A stretch of 64,000 nucleotides of DNA. It comes from Flavobacterium amniphilum (GTDB lineage: Bacteria > Bacteroidota > Bacteroidia > Flavobacteriales > Flavobacteriaceae). The translations under genes were made by a program, and so were the position numbers. The notes beneath the pieces are model-generated. The model was not told the DNA's origin and made no database searches. It was given only the letters and a program-made list of their open reading frames with translations. Location of the stretch: contig NZ_JAMLJL010000004.1 in assembly GCF_023634845.1 (NCBI RefSeq), positions 1 to 64,000 on the forward strand, in the 5' to 3' direction. Positions 51,908-59,653 of this stretch are shown in pieces. The stretch's first letter is position 1; the number at the start of each line of letters is the position of its first letter.

Positions 51908-51937
51908 AACCTCTGCACACCGCAGGGGTTTTTTTAT
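51908..51937 (+). terminator. Attenuator terminator T3
   Basis: AACCTCTGC (51908-51916) pairs with GCAGGGGTT (51922-51930), a nine-pair stem with a five-base loop, then TTTTTTTATT. 28 bp after L3. Confidence 0.85.
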
Positions 51938-51991
51938 TCCCAAAACCAAACCAACCAAACTAAAAAAGAAAACCATTTAAATTCAATAATC

Positions 51992-52087
51992 ATGTACACA
52001 ACAGCAAACACCCGAATGAGTATTTCCATGATGAACACCTTGTGTTGCATTCGATGTTGCCGTTGCCAGAAGATACTGAAAACTTAG
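51992..52087 (+). CDS. Leader peptide L4 (Cys/Met-rich), metY attenuator
   Basis: A 31-codon ORF (ATG 51992, TAG 52085-52087) with Met at 9, 13 and 14 and Cys at 18, 19, 22, 23 and 25 (core CCIRCCRC). No promoter-like box separates it from T3, so it is in the same leader RNA and the two attenuators act in series. Segment CCAGAAG (52066-52072) can pair with CTTCCGG in T4 (52117-52123) with one mismatch, a weaker antiterminator than in L3. Confidence 0.78.
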   Translation: MYTTANTRMSISMMNTLCCIRCCRCQKILKT

Positions 52088-52112
52088 TCTAAGTTGATAT
52101 ACTTGTTTTTGT

Positions 52113-52151
52113 AGTCCTTCCGGTAACACACCTCCGGAGGGACTTTTTTTA
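52113..52151 (+). terminator. Attenuator terminator T4 (proximal to metY)
   Basis: AGTCCTTCCGG (52113-52123) pairs with CCGGAGGGACT (52134-52144), eleven pairs (one G-U), followed by seven T. The T-tract ends 82 bp before the metY start. Confidence 0.85.
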
Positions 52152-52232
52152 TGCAATGCATACCCCCTTAAAGTCTGGGGATTTTAAACTTTAATAATCA
52201 AAATTCGATAACATTTTTAAAAAACATATACC

Positions 52233-53525
52233 ATGAGTACACAAAAATTTGCAACAAACGCTTTACACGCAGGACATGACGTAACTAAAAATGCAGGAAC
52301 CAGAGCTGTCCCCATTTACCAAACCAGTTCGTATGTATTTAATAATTCGGAACATGCCGCCAATTTATTCGGATTGGCCGAAAGCGGATTCATTTACACC
52401 CGCTTGAACAACCCGACCAACGATATTTTGGAACAACGTCTGGCAAAACTCGAAGGCGGCGTTGGTGCAGTTGTTACCGCATCCGGAACCGCTGCGATTG
52501 CCACCACATTATTAACACTTTTAAAAGCAGGAGATCACATCGTTGCTTCCAACAGTTTATACGGCGGAACCTACAATCTTTTGAGCGTGACCCTACCGAG
52601 ACTGGGTATCACCACTACCTTTGTTGATCCGTCAAAACCTGAGAACTTCACTAAAGCCACCAAAGAAAACACCCGTGTCTTTTTTGCAGAGAGCTTAGGT
52701 AATCCCAAGCTCGATGTATTAGACTTAAAAGCCATTTCCAAAGAAGCAAGAAACTTCAAAGTGCCTTTTATCGTTGACAATACCGTGGCCACACCTTATC
52801 TTTTAAATCCTATTCAATACGGAGCCGATATTGTAATCCATTCATTGACCAAATACATTACCGGAAACGGAACATCGCTTGGCGGAGTGATTATCGATGC
52901 CGGTAACTTTGACTGGAGCAACGGTAAATTCCCTGAATTCACAGAACCATCGGCGGGCTATCACGGATTGAAATACCATGAAGCCTTGGGGCCGATTGCT
53001 TTCATAGCCAAAGTACGCATCGAAGGGTTGAGGGATTTCGGCGCCGCATTAAGTCCGTTCAATGCTTTTCAAACCATTCAGGGATTGGAGACATTGGAAA
53101 TCCGAATCAAGAAACATAGTGAGAATGCACTCGCTTTGGCCAAATGGTTACAGGCACAGGAAGAAGTGGCATGGGTAAATTATCCCGGATTAGCCACTTC
53201 GGATTATAAAAAACTGGCCGAAAAATACCTCCCGGAAGGACAAAGCGGTATTGTGACCTTTGGACTGAAAGGCGGCTATGAAGCAGCGAAGAAAGTAGCC
53301 GATGAAACCAAATTATTCTCACTGTTGGCCAATATCGGTGATACCAAATCACTGATTATCCATCCGGCCAGTACGACCCACCAACAATTATCCGAGACCG
53401 AGCAATTAACAACCGGAGTAACCAAAGACCTCATCCGCTTATCGGTGGGACTGGAAGATATTGAAGACCTGAAAGCCGATTTAAAAGAAGTGTTTGCTAA
53501 CATCAAAACACCTCAATTGGCGTAA
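52233..53525 (+). CDS. metY: O-acetylhomoserine sulfhydrylase (PLP enzyme)
   Basis: A 430-residue Cys/Met metabolism PLP enzyme. YTRLNNPTNDILEQRLAKLEGG (start YTRLNNPTNDILEQRL) and ASGTAAI are family signatures; Lys207 in HSLTKY holds PLP. The insert AGYHGLKYHEALGPIAFI and the 430-residue length fit MetY rather than cystathionine gamma-synthase. It makes homocysteine from O-acetylhomoserine and sulfide in methionine synthesis. It lies behind the two L3/L4 attenuators and 123 bp before the homoserine dehydrogenase gene. An O-acetyltransferase gene is not in the window. Confidence 0.9.
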   Translation: MSTQKFATNALHAGHDVTKNAGTRAVPIYQTSSYVFNNSEHAANLFGLAESGFIYTRLNNPTNDILEQRLAKLEGGVGAVVTASGTAAIATTLLTLLKAGDHIVASNSLYGGTYNLLSVTLPRLGITTTFVDPSKPENFTKATKENTRVFFAESLGNPKLDVLDLKAISKEARNFKVPFIVDNTVATPYLLNPIQYGADIVIHSLTKYITGNGTSLGGVIIDAGNFDWSNGKFPEFTEPSAGYHGLKYHEALGPIAFIAKVRIEGLRDFGAALSPFNAFQTIQGLETLEIRIKKHSENALALAKWLQAQEEVAWVNYPGLATSDYKKLAEKYLPEGQSGIVTFGLKGGYEAAKKVADETKLFSLLANIGDTKSLIIHPASTTHQQLSETEQLTTGVTKDLIRLSVGLEDIEDLKADLKEVFANIKTPQLA

Positions 53526-53648
53526 AAACATCAGGCAGCGGCTGGTTGAACTGTCTGATTTGATTTGGAAAAGGGAGACTGTGAAACCCCATCTCCCTGT
53601 TTCCATTTCTTCAACCAACATAATAAAAACAGAATAAATACTTATACT

Positions 53649-54749
53649 ATGTCTGCGATCAGAATCAATATAGTGCTTTTCGGCATTGGGAATGTGGGAA
53701 GCAAATTAATCAGTCAAATACTGGAAAGCCAAAAGTTCTTTCTGGAAAAAAGAAACATAGAATTGCGTTTTCCAGTGATTACCAATTCGACTTTGGCCTT
53801 TTTTGAGAAAGACGGAATCGCCAACCAATGGGAAGCCGACTTCAGGAGATCAGCTTTTCCTTATACGTTTGGCGACATCATCAGTTATGTGCAGGAACAG
53901 CAGTTGGACAACCTTATTGCCATAGATGCGACCAACAGTGATACCTTGATTAAGAATTATATTTCTTTGGTCCAAAACGGATTCGACATTGTATCAGCCA
54001 ATAAGAATGCCAATACCGTGCACATTGACTTTTACAAGGAACTCCGCCGCAACCTGAAAAAATTTGACAAAACATTTCATTACGGAGCATCAGTTTCGGG
54101 CGGATTACCCATACTCGATACCATCAGGGATTTATACTTATCCGGAGAAGAAATCACCAAAGTGAGGGGTGTGTTTTCGGAATCCTTAAGTTATATTTTC
54201 AATAGGTTTTCAAGGGAAGATGTTTCGTTTTCAACCTTATTGGAAGAGGCCGAAAAACTAAAATTGGCCCCGTCTGACTCGCGCTTGGATCTGGCAACAG
54301 CAGAAGTCGCTGAAAAAGTACTGATTCTCGCAAGAGAACTTGGTTTGGAGGCCGATTATACGGATGTGCGGATTAATTCCCTGCACTATCCGAATGCGAA
54401 CCATCCGCAATTAAAGCCGGATTCAACCATTCAGAAAAAGCTATTGGACAGCTCGTATCAGGTAGCCAAGCTCAGCCAGTCGAGAAGCCGTGTTTTGCGG
54501 TACATTGGGGAGATTGATTTGAAAGAAAAAACAGTTGAAGCCAAGCTTGTATCAGAATCGGAAGTCACACCGATTGGACAACTGAACGGAGCTACTACCT
54601 TGGTTGAAATATATACCGGTTCAAATCCGGACAACCCTATCGTGATTCAGGGTTCGGGAACTGAAAGCAGCAGTATTGCCAGAAGTATTCTGAAAGATAT
54701 TCTTAAAATCGCCGAACAAGTTAAGGTTAGGGAGGCGGTTTGGGCCTAA
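53649..54749 (+). CDS. hom: Homoserine dehydrogenase
   Basis: A 366-residue enzyme. NAD(P) site LFGIGNVGSKL (about 9-19), family core VSANKNANTV and HYGASVSGGLPILDTIRDL (SVSGGLPILDTI), with DSRLDLATAEVAEK as the catalytic part. It reduces aspartate semialdehyde to homoserine, feeding the metY branch. No ACT domain, so no allosteric threonine site is seen. The frame extends 28 codons upstream but the ATG at 53649 gives the normal family start. Same operon as metY, ending at a hairpin. Confidence 0.9.
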   Translation: MSAIRINIVLFGIGNVGSKLISQILESQKFFLEKRNIELRFPVITNSTLAFFEKDGIANQWEADFRRSAFPYTFGDIISYVQEQQLDNLIAIDATNSDTLIKNYISLVQNGFDIVSANKNANTVHIDFYKELRRNLKKFDKTFHYGASVSGGLPILDTIRDLYLSGEEITKVRGVFSESLSYIFNRFSREDVSFSTLLEEAEKLKLAPSDSRLDLATAEVAEKVLILARELGLEADYTDVRINSLHYPNANHPQLKPDSTIQKKLLDSSYQVAKLSQSRSRVLRYIGEIDLKEKTVEAKLVSESEVTPIGQLNGATTLVEIYTGSNPDNPIVIQGSGTESSSIARSILKDILKIAEQVKVREAVWA

Positions 54750-54775
54750 AAGCCTGTTTTTGTTTTTTATTTAGT

Positions 54776-54815
54776 AAAACCTGACTGGTTATGGGGACCG
54801 GTCAGGTTTTTAATT
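54776..54815 (+). terminator. Terminator after metY-hom
   Basis: AAAACCTGACTGG and CCGGTCAGGTTTT form a 13-pair stem (one G-U), followed by TTTAATT. 26 bp after the hom stop. Confidence 0.8.
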
Positions 54816-54830
54816 ATTTATAGGTTTACC

Positions 54831-55406
54831 TTAGTTGGTTTCCACGGCAACATCCATAGCTTCCACTGCTTCGATGGCTTGTATAAAACGGATGGGTTTT
54901 ACTTCTTCGAAGAAATCTATTTCTTTTGTATGCGGCAGGAAATCAGAAATAATCCTGACAATAAAGTCCTGCGGGTTCTTGAGGTACATAAAGGTGTAAT
55001 CTTCCATGTTGACTACGGTTCCGGTGTTTAGATCGGTCGTTCGTACAAACTTATCGGAGGTAAGTGAGGATAAACATGGTAATTGTAACTTGTTGCCAAC
55101 TTCTATTGGCTTGCCGTTTTCGAACAGTCCGCCTTCATAGCCGTACAGCGAGGCATTGGTAATTTCGATGGGCATCCCGAAGCCGAGCTCCTTCGGCAGT
55201 TCTTCTTCTGTTCCTACTATGGCGGCGAATCCCATTAATATGCATAGATCGTGCTGTGGTATGTTTAACATGGCTTTGGCGGTGCTCTCCCGCCCTATTC
55301 CGCTTACAATCACTTTATAGGTGTGCCTCGGATTTTCGAGTGTAGCAATGGCAGCGAGAATTTTTTCGCGCTCGATGTCCATGGGGGTTAGGATGAGGAT
55401 TTTCAA
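54831..55406 (-). CDS. Nucleoside phosphorylase-like protein, MTAN-type fold
   Basis: A 191-residue protein. VIVSGIGRESTAKAMLNI near the N-terminus is the ribose/phosphate-binding GIG(x)E type segment, and VVNMEDYTFM resembles the MEGAA/ME-Y motif of MTA/SAH nucleosidases. It is shorter than typical MTAN (about 230), so an atypical member is likely. A role in recycling 5'-methylthioadenosine or SAH would fit the methionine neighbourhood; this is inference. Confidence 0.65.
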   Translation of the reverse strand: MKILILTPMDIEREKILAAIATLENPRHTYKVIVSGIGRESTAKAMLNIPQHDLCILMGFAAIVGTEEELPKELGFGMPIEITNASLYGYEGGLFENGKPIEVGNKLQLPCLSSLTSDKFVRTTDLNTGTVVNMEDYTFMYLKNPQDFIVRIISDFLPHTKEIDFFEEVKPIRFIQAIEAVEAMDVAVETN

Positions 55407-55567
55407 GGTTTTTTTGATGGCAAATTTAAGTAAATTGAAAGATTACGTATTTATACTGAAAGGAATTTGTGGGGGAATTGGTTAATTTACGTGCTGATTA
55501 GTTTAGAAATGTTTACACTAAAGTTTATATTAATTCGTATTAATGCTAATTAAGTTTATATTTTATA

Positions 55568-55575
55568 TATTTTTG
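55568..55575 (+). promoter_or_regulatory. -7 box of the methyltransferase gene
   Basis: TATTTTTG. It lies downstream of the first possible start (55543), so that start cannot be on the transcript from here and the Met at 55708 is preferred. The about 300 bp from 55407 otherwise shows no gene. Confidence 0.55.
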
Positions 55576-55707
55576 TTTAACAACCTTTCATTAAGTCTGG
55601 AAAAGACAGAGTGGAAAAATCTATCTGCAATTAAAAAACACCTCTATGTTTTTAGCTATTGCCACAAACAAAATTATAATATCATTAAATTACAAGTCAG
55701 TCTAATG

Positions 55708-57366
55708 CCTCCAATACCAATTATAGATGTTTTCGCTGGTCCCGGCGGTTTGGCAGAAGGGTTTTCTTCGTTACTCAATGAAAGAAATGAGCGAATTTTT
55801 AAAATAGCTCTTTCCATTGAGAAAGATGAAACCGCACACAAAACACTTAAACTAAGAAGTTTCTACAGACAGTTCCCCGTTGGACAAGTACCGGATGAAT
55901 ATTACGAGTTCATCCGAGGAAACATTACTATCGAACAATTATACCAATTATATCCCAACGAAAAACAATTAGCTGAAGAAGAAGCCTGGTGCGGTACATT
56001 AGGCACACCAGATGAAAAAGATAAAAACGGAATTTCTGACGAAGAAGTTGACATAAGAATAAGACAGGCTCTCAATGGCGAAGCCAACTGGGCACTTATT
56101 GGCGGCCCTCCCTGTCAGGCATATTCCTTGGTAGGAAGAGCAAGGAGACAGGAACTGACATTAAATGCAGAAACCGACAAAAGGGTTAATCTTTATAAAG
56201 AATATCTAAGAATAATTGCCGCTCATAATCCCTCTGTTTTTGTGATGGAAAACGTAAAAGGTATGCTTTCGGCAGAAACGCAGCATACCAATGTATTCCA
56301 GAAAATTCTGCGTGATTTGAAAAAGCCGAAGTTTGCCTGCGAGGCAGAAGGCATCTATATCAATAACGAACAGAACTTCCAATACAGAATTTATTCACTT
56401 ACAACACCTCCAAGAGATTTTACAGAAGAAGAACCCATTTTCAGGCCTCAGGACTTTATCATAAAAGCAGAGGATTATGGGGTCCCACAAAGAAGACATA
56501 GAGTTATCTTACTGGGTATTAGAGAAGATATCAACCAAGAATTCGAAGTTCTGACACAAAAAGAACAAGTAAGCCTAAAGTCATTAATCAGTAATTTACC
56601 AAAAATAAGAAGCGGAGTTACCAAATCATTCACACACAGTGAAATTGTCTTTGATGACTCAGGAAAACCTAAAAAGAAAAGATATTATAAGGGATTAACT
56701 GACTCTGAAACTGAATGGAAGAAACATATCACAGGTCTCAATAAAAAATTAAATTCTTTTCTGCCACGTTTTGAAATTCAAGAAAAGGAATTGCCTACAT
56801 CATTAGGATCAGGCTTCATAGAATCAAACAATTTCAACTTAAATGACAATCACCCATTAAGAAATTGGTTTGCAGACGACAGACTCAATGGGGTTTTACA
56901 CCATAACTCCAGAAAACATCTGCTGGAAGATTTAAAAAGGTATTTATTTGCATCACGTTACACACAAATATATAATGATTTCCCACGACTGGAACATTAT
57001 AAAAAAGCGAGTGAAGATTTATTGCCTGATCATGAAAATACGAATTCTGGTAAATTCACAGACCGTTTCCGAGTGCAATTACCGAACATTCCGGCCACAA
57101 CGGTTACGAGCCATATTTCAAAAGACGGTCATTATTTTATTCATTATGACCCTGTCCAATGCAGAAGTTTAACCGTTAGGGAAGCAGCCAGAATACAAAC
57201 TTTTCCGGATAATTATTATTTCTGCGGTGAAAGAACCAATCAGTATCATCAGGTTGGAAATGCTGTACCGCCTTATCTGGCTTTTCAGATTGCGGAAGTT
57301 GTTTCGGGGATTTTTGAAAATCAGAATGTAAATAACGAATATTTAATAGAAAGAATTAATGAATAA
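55708..57366 (+). CDS. C5-cytosine DNA methyltransferase
   Basis: A 552-residue m5C methyltransferase. Motif I DVFAGPGGLAEGF (residues about 7-19), motif IV GGPPCQ with catalytic Cys136, motif VI ENVKG (about 180), motif VIII PQRRHRVILLG, motif X QVGNAVPPYLAFQIA at the C-terminus. The target-recognition region (about 270-460) is large and unassigned, so the sequence specificity is unknown. It is the first of a four-gene module with a two-GHKL protein, a receiver protein and a Vsr nuclease; it lies 94 bp before the second gene. AT-rich composition differs from the housekeeping genes upstream. Confidence 0.92.
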   Translation, partial: PPIPIIDVFAGPGGLAEGFSSLLNERNERIFKIALSIEKDETAHKTLKLRSFYRQFPVGQVPDEYYEFIRGNITIEQLYQLYPNEKQLAEEEAWCGTLGTPDEKDKNGISDEEVDIRIRQALNGEANWALIGGPPCQAYSLVGRARRQELTLNAETDKRVNLYKEYLRIIAAHNPSVFVMENVKGMLSAETQHTNVFQKILRDLKKPKFACEAEGIYINNEQNFQYRIYSLTTPPRDFTEEEPIFRPQDFIIKAEDYGVPQRRHRVILLGIREDINQEFEVLTQKEQVSLKSLISNLPKIRSGVTKSFTHSEIVFDDSGKPKKKRYYKGLTDSETEWKKHITGLNKKLNSFLPRFEIQEKELPTSLGSGFIESNNFNLNDNHPLRNWFADDRLNGVLHHNSRKHLLEDLKRYLFASRYTQIYNDFPRLEHYKKASEDLLPDHENTNSGKFTDRFRVQLPNIPATTVTSHISKDGHYFIHYDPVQCRSLTVREAARIQTFPDNYYFCGERTNQYHQVGNAVPPYLAFQIAEVVSGIFENQNVNNEYLIERINE

Positions 57367-57460
57367 AGAAAATTTTAAAGCTTAGCAAAAAACAGAATAT
57401 ACAACACAGATTAATAAGAGTATCAAATCAAAAGCGCTTAACAGGATAAAAAAAAATATT

Positions 57461-59653
57461 ATGTCAGTAGAGTTAACAAATGGTTACTATAAGATAAGAC
57501 CTGCCGCAAGATTAATTCATACTATTGGAAGCGATCTAATTGGAGACTCATATGCAGCTTTAGTAGAGTTAGTTAAAAATTCCTATGATGCTGACGCTTC
57601 ATTTGTAAATATAATTTTTGAATATAAAATAATTGACGGTCAAAATTCATTATTAATAAAAATTACTGACGACGGTCATGGAATGGATTTCGACACAGTT
57701 GTTAACAAATGGTTAGTTCCTGCAACAAATGACAAACTCAAACGTAAAATAAGTCCGGAGAAGAAAAGATTATTTCAAGGAAGAAAAGGAATTGGAAGAT
57801 TTGCTGCTTCAATTTTAGGGCAGGAAATGGCGATGACAACAGTAGATAAGTTTGGAGAAAAAACAATAACCGTGATTGATTGGAGAGTTTTTAATGCTGA
57901 TGATTTTCTTGAAAATGTAGAATTACTTGTTGAAAAAGTCATAACCGATGAAAATTCATATACAGATATTGAAATTATTGCAAAAAATGAAACAGATGAC
58001 GAAAAGGTATCTGTCTGGGACAAAAAAACAATTGACGAATTAATTAATGAATTAAGAAAACTTATTTCTCCTTTTAAAGATTTTGACGCAGATAAATTCA
58101 AAATCAATTTATCATTCATTAATTCCCCTGTAGAATCATACAATGATATAGCATTTGACATAGAAACTTATCCAATAATTGATCTATATGATTATAGAAT
58201 AAGTGGAGAGATTGACAAAGGAGGAAATTTCAACTTAGTGTATGAAAATAACGTAACTGACATCAAACAATCTGAAACTATTAAAGGAAATTATAAACTT
58301 GAGAATCATGGCAAATATTGCGGTAAACTAATTATTGATTTTAGGGTTTTTGATAGAGAACCTGAGGCAATTGACAATTTAATTAACAAAGGCTTAATCG
58401 ACCCTGTCTCAAAAAAATTTGCCGGTAAAAATGAAGCAAAAAGGATGCTTAACGATACTTATGGTGTAAACATTTATAAAAATCTATTTAGAATTCGTCC
58501 TTATGGGAATGGAGGTATAGATTGGCTTGATTTAGATAAGGAAAGAATACAAAATTTTACGCTTAAAATAAGTAACAATCAAATCATTGGTTTCATAACA
58601 ATTGAACCAGAGGAATTATCAGGTTTAGAAGAAAAAAGCGCTAGAGATGGTCTAAAAGAGAATGATCATTATTTTGGTCTAAAAGAATTGGCCCAAAAAG
58701 CATTAAAAGAATTAGAGCTACGTAGACTGATTTTTAGAGAACGGAGTTTGAAAAGCAGAAAAGTTAGAAATACAATTAACGATAGTGTTCAAAATCTTTT
58801 TAGTTTTTCAAGCTTATCAAAAAACATTGAAACTAAACTTGAGCAATTTAATGTTGATAAAGAAAATATTTCTCAAATCAAATCAATTTTAAAACAAGAA
58901 GAAGAAAATAAAGCAGAACTTTTAGAAGATATTCAAAAAACAATTGCAATTTATCAAGGGCAAGCAACTTTAGGAAAAATAGTGAGTTTCATTCTTCACG
59001 AAGGAAGAAAACCTGTTCATTTTTTTAATACAGAAGCTAATGTTATAGAGAGATACGTCAAACATTATAAGATTACAAAGGATTCTGATTTATTAGACTA
59101 TTTAGATGAAAGCGCAAAAGGAATTAGACGAAATAGTAAATTAATTTCTGATTTATTCAAACGAATCACCCCTCTTGCAGGTCAAAAAAGAGGACATAAA
59201 ACTGACTTTTTAGTTTTAGAAACAATTGAAAATTCTTATCGAATATTCTCTAGTACGATGAAAGACTACAATATAGATTTTAGTTTAAATTGTAGCAAAT
59301 CTATTTTAATTAACGGATGGGAAGAGGATCTTTTTACCTCAATTACAAATCTTATTGAAAATAGTATATACTGGCTAAATTTATATGACATCGAAAACAA
59401 GAAGATTGAAATAACTGTTCTAGAAACAGTTGATGCTGTCTTAATTAATTTTACTGATAATGGCCCCGGATTAACCGATAATGAAATTGAAACGGAAATA
59501 ATTTTTGAACCCGGTTACTCTAAAAAACATAATGGAACAGGTTTAGGTTTAGCAATTGCGGGCGAAGCAACTGATAGATTAAATGGCAAATTAAAAGCAC
59601 TGAAAGTTGAGAAAGGTGTTTATTTTCAAATAGAAATTGATAAAAATGAATGA
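57461..59653 (+). CDS. Dual GHKL ATPase: MORC/Hsp90-like N-terminus and histidine-kinase-like C-terminus
   Basis: A 730-residue protein. N-terminal GHKL domain (about 10-130): VELVKNSYDA (N-box), DDGHGMDF (G1) and GRKGIGRFA (G2), typical of MORC/MutL/Hsp90-like ATPases. The middle (about 150-440) has no known domain. The C-terminus (about 450-730) is histidine-kinase-like: a coiled coil, FILHEGRKPVHFF with His near 510, NLIENSIYW (N-box), DNGPGLTD (G1) and GTGLGLAIAGEA (G2). Both nucleotide sites look intact. It is followed by an overlapping receiver-domain gene. I know of MORC-like ATPases beside methyltransferases in restriction systems, but not with a second, kinase-type domain. Confidence 0.85.
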   Translation: MSVELTNGYYKIRPAARLIHTIGSDLIGDSYAALVELVKNSYDADASFVNIIFEYKIIDGQNSLLIKITDDGHGMDFDTVVNKWLVPATNDKLKRKISPEKKRLFQGRKGIGRFAASILGQEMAMTTVDKFGEKTITVIDWRVFNADDFLENVELLVEKVITDENSYTDIEIIAKNETDDEKVSVWDKKTIDELINELRKLISPFKDFDADKFKINLSFINSPVESYNDIAFDIETYPIIDLYDYRISGEIDKGGNFNLVYENNVTDIKQSETIKGNYKLENHGKYCGKLIIDFRVFDREPEAIDNLINKGLIDPVSKKFAGKNEAKRMLNDTYGVNIYKNLFRIRPYGNGGIDWLDLDKERIQNFTLKISNNQIIGFITIEPEELSGLEEKSARDGLKENDHYFGLKELAQKALKELELRRLIFRERSLKSRKVRNTINDSVQNLFSFSSLSKNIETKLEQFNVDKENISQIKSILKQEEENKAELLEDIQKTIAIYQGQATLGKIVSFILHEGRKPVHFFNTEANVIERYVKHYKITKDSDLLDYLDESAKGIRRNSKLISDLFKRITPLAGQKRGHKTDFLVLETIENSYRIFSSTMKDYNIDFSLNCSKSILINGWEEDLFTSITNLIENSIYWLNLYDIENKKIEITVLETVDAVLINFTDNGPGLTDNEIETEIIFEPGYSKKHNGTGLGLAIAGEATDRLNGKLKALKVEKGVYFQIEIDKNE

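Noticed and set aside
50755-52232. SAM or other sulfur riboswitch upstream of eamA/metY
   Set aside because: No SAM-I, SAM-II or related conserved core could be seen; the leader is filled by short ORFs and terminators.
55543-55707. N-terminal extension of the methyltransferase from 55543
   Set aside because: A -7 box lies inside it and motif I starts soon after the Met at 55708, the normal N-terminus for this enzyme family.
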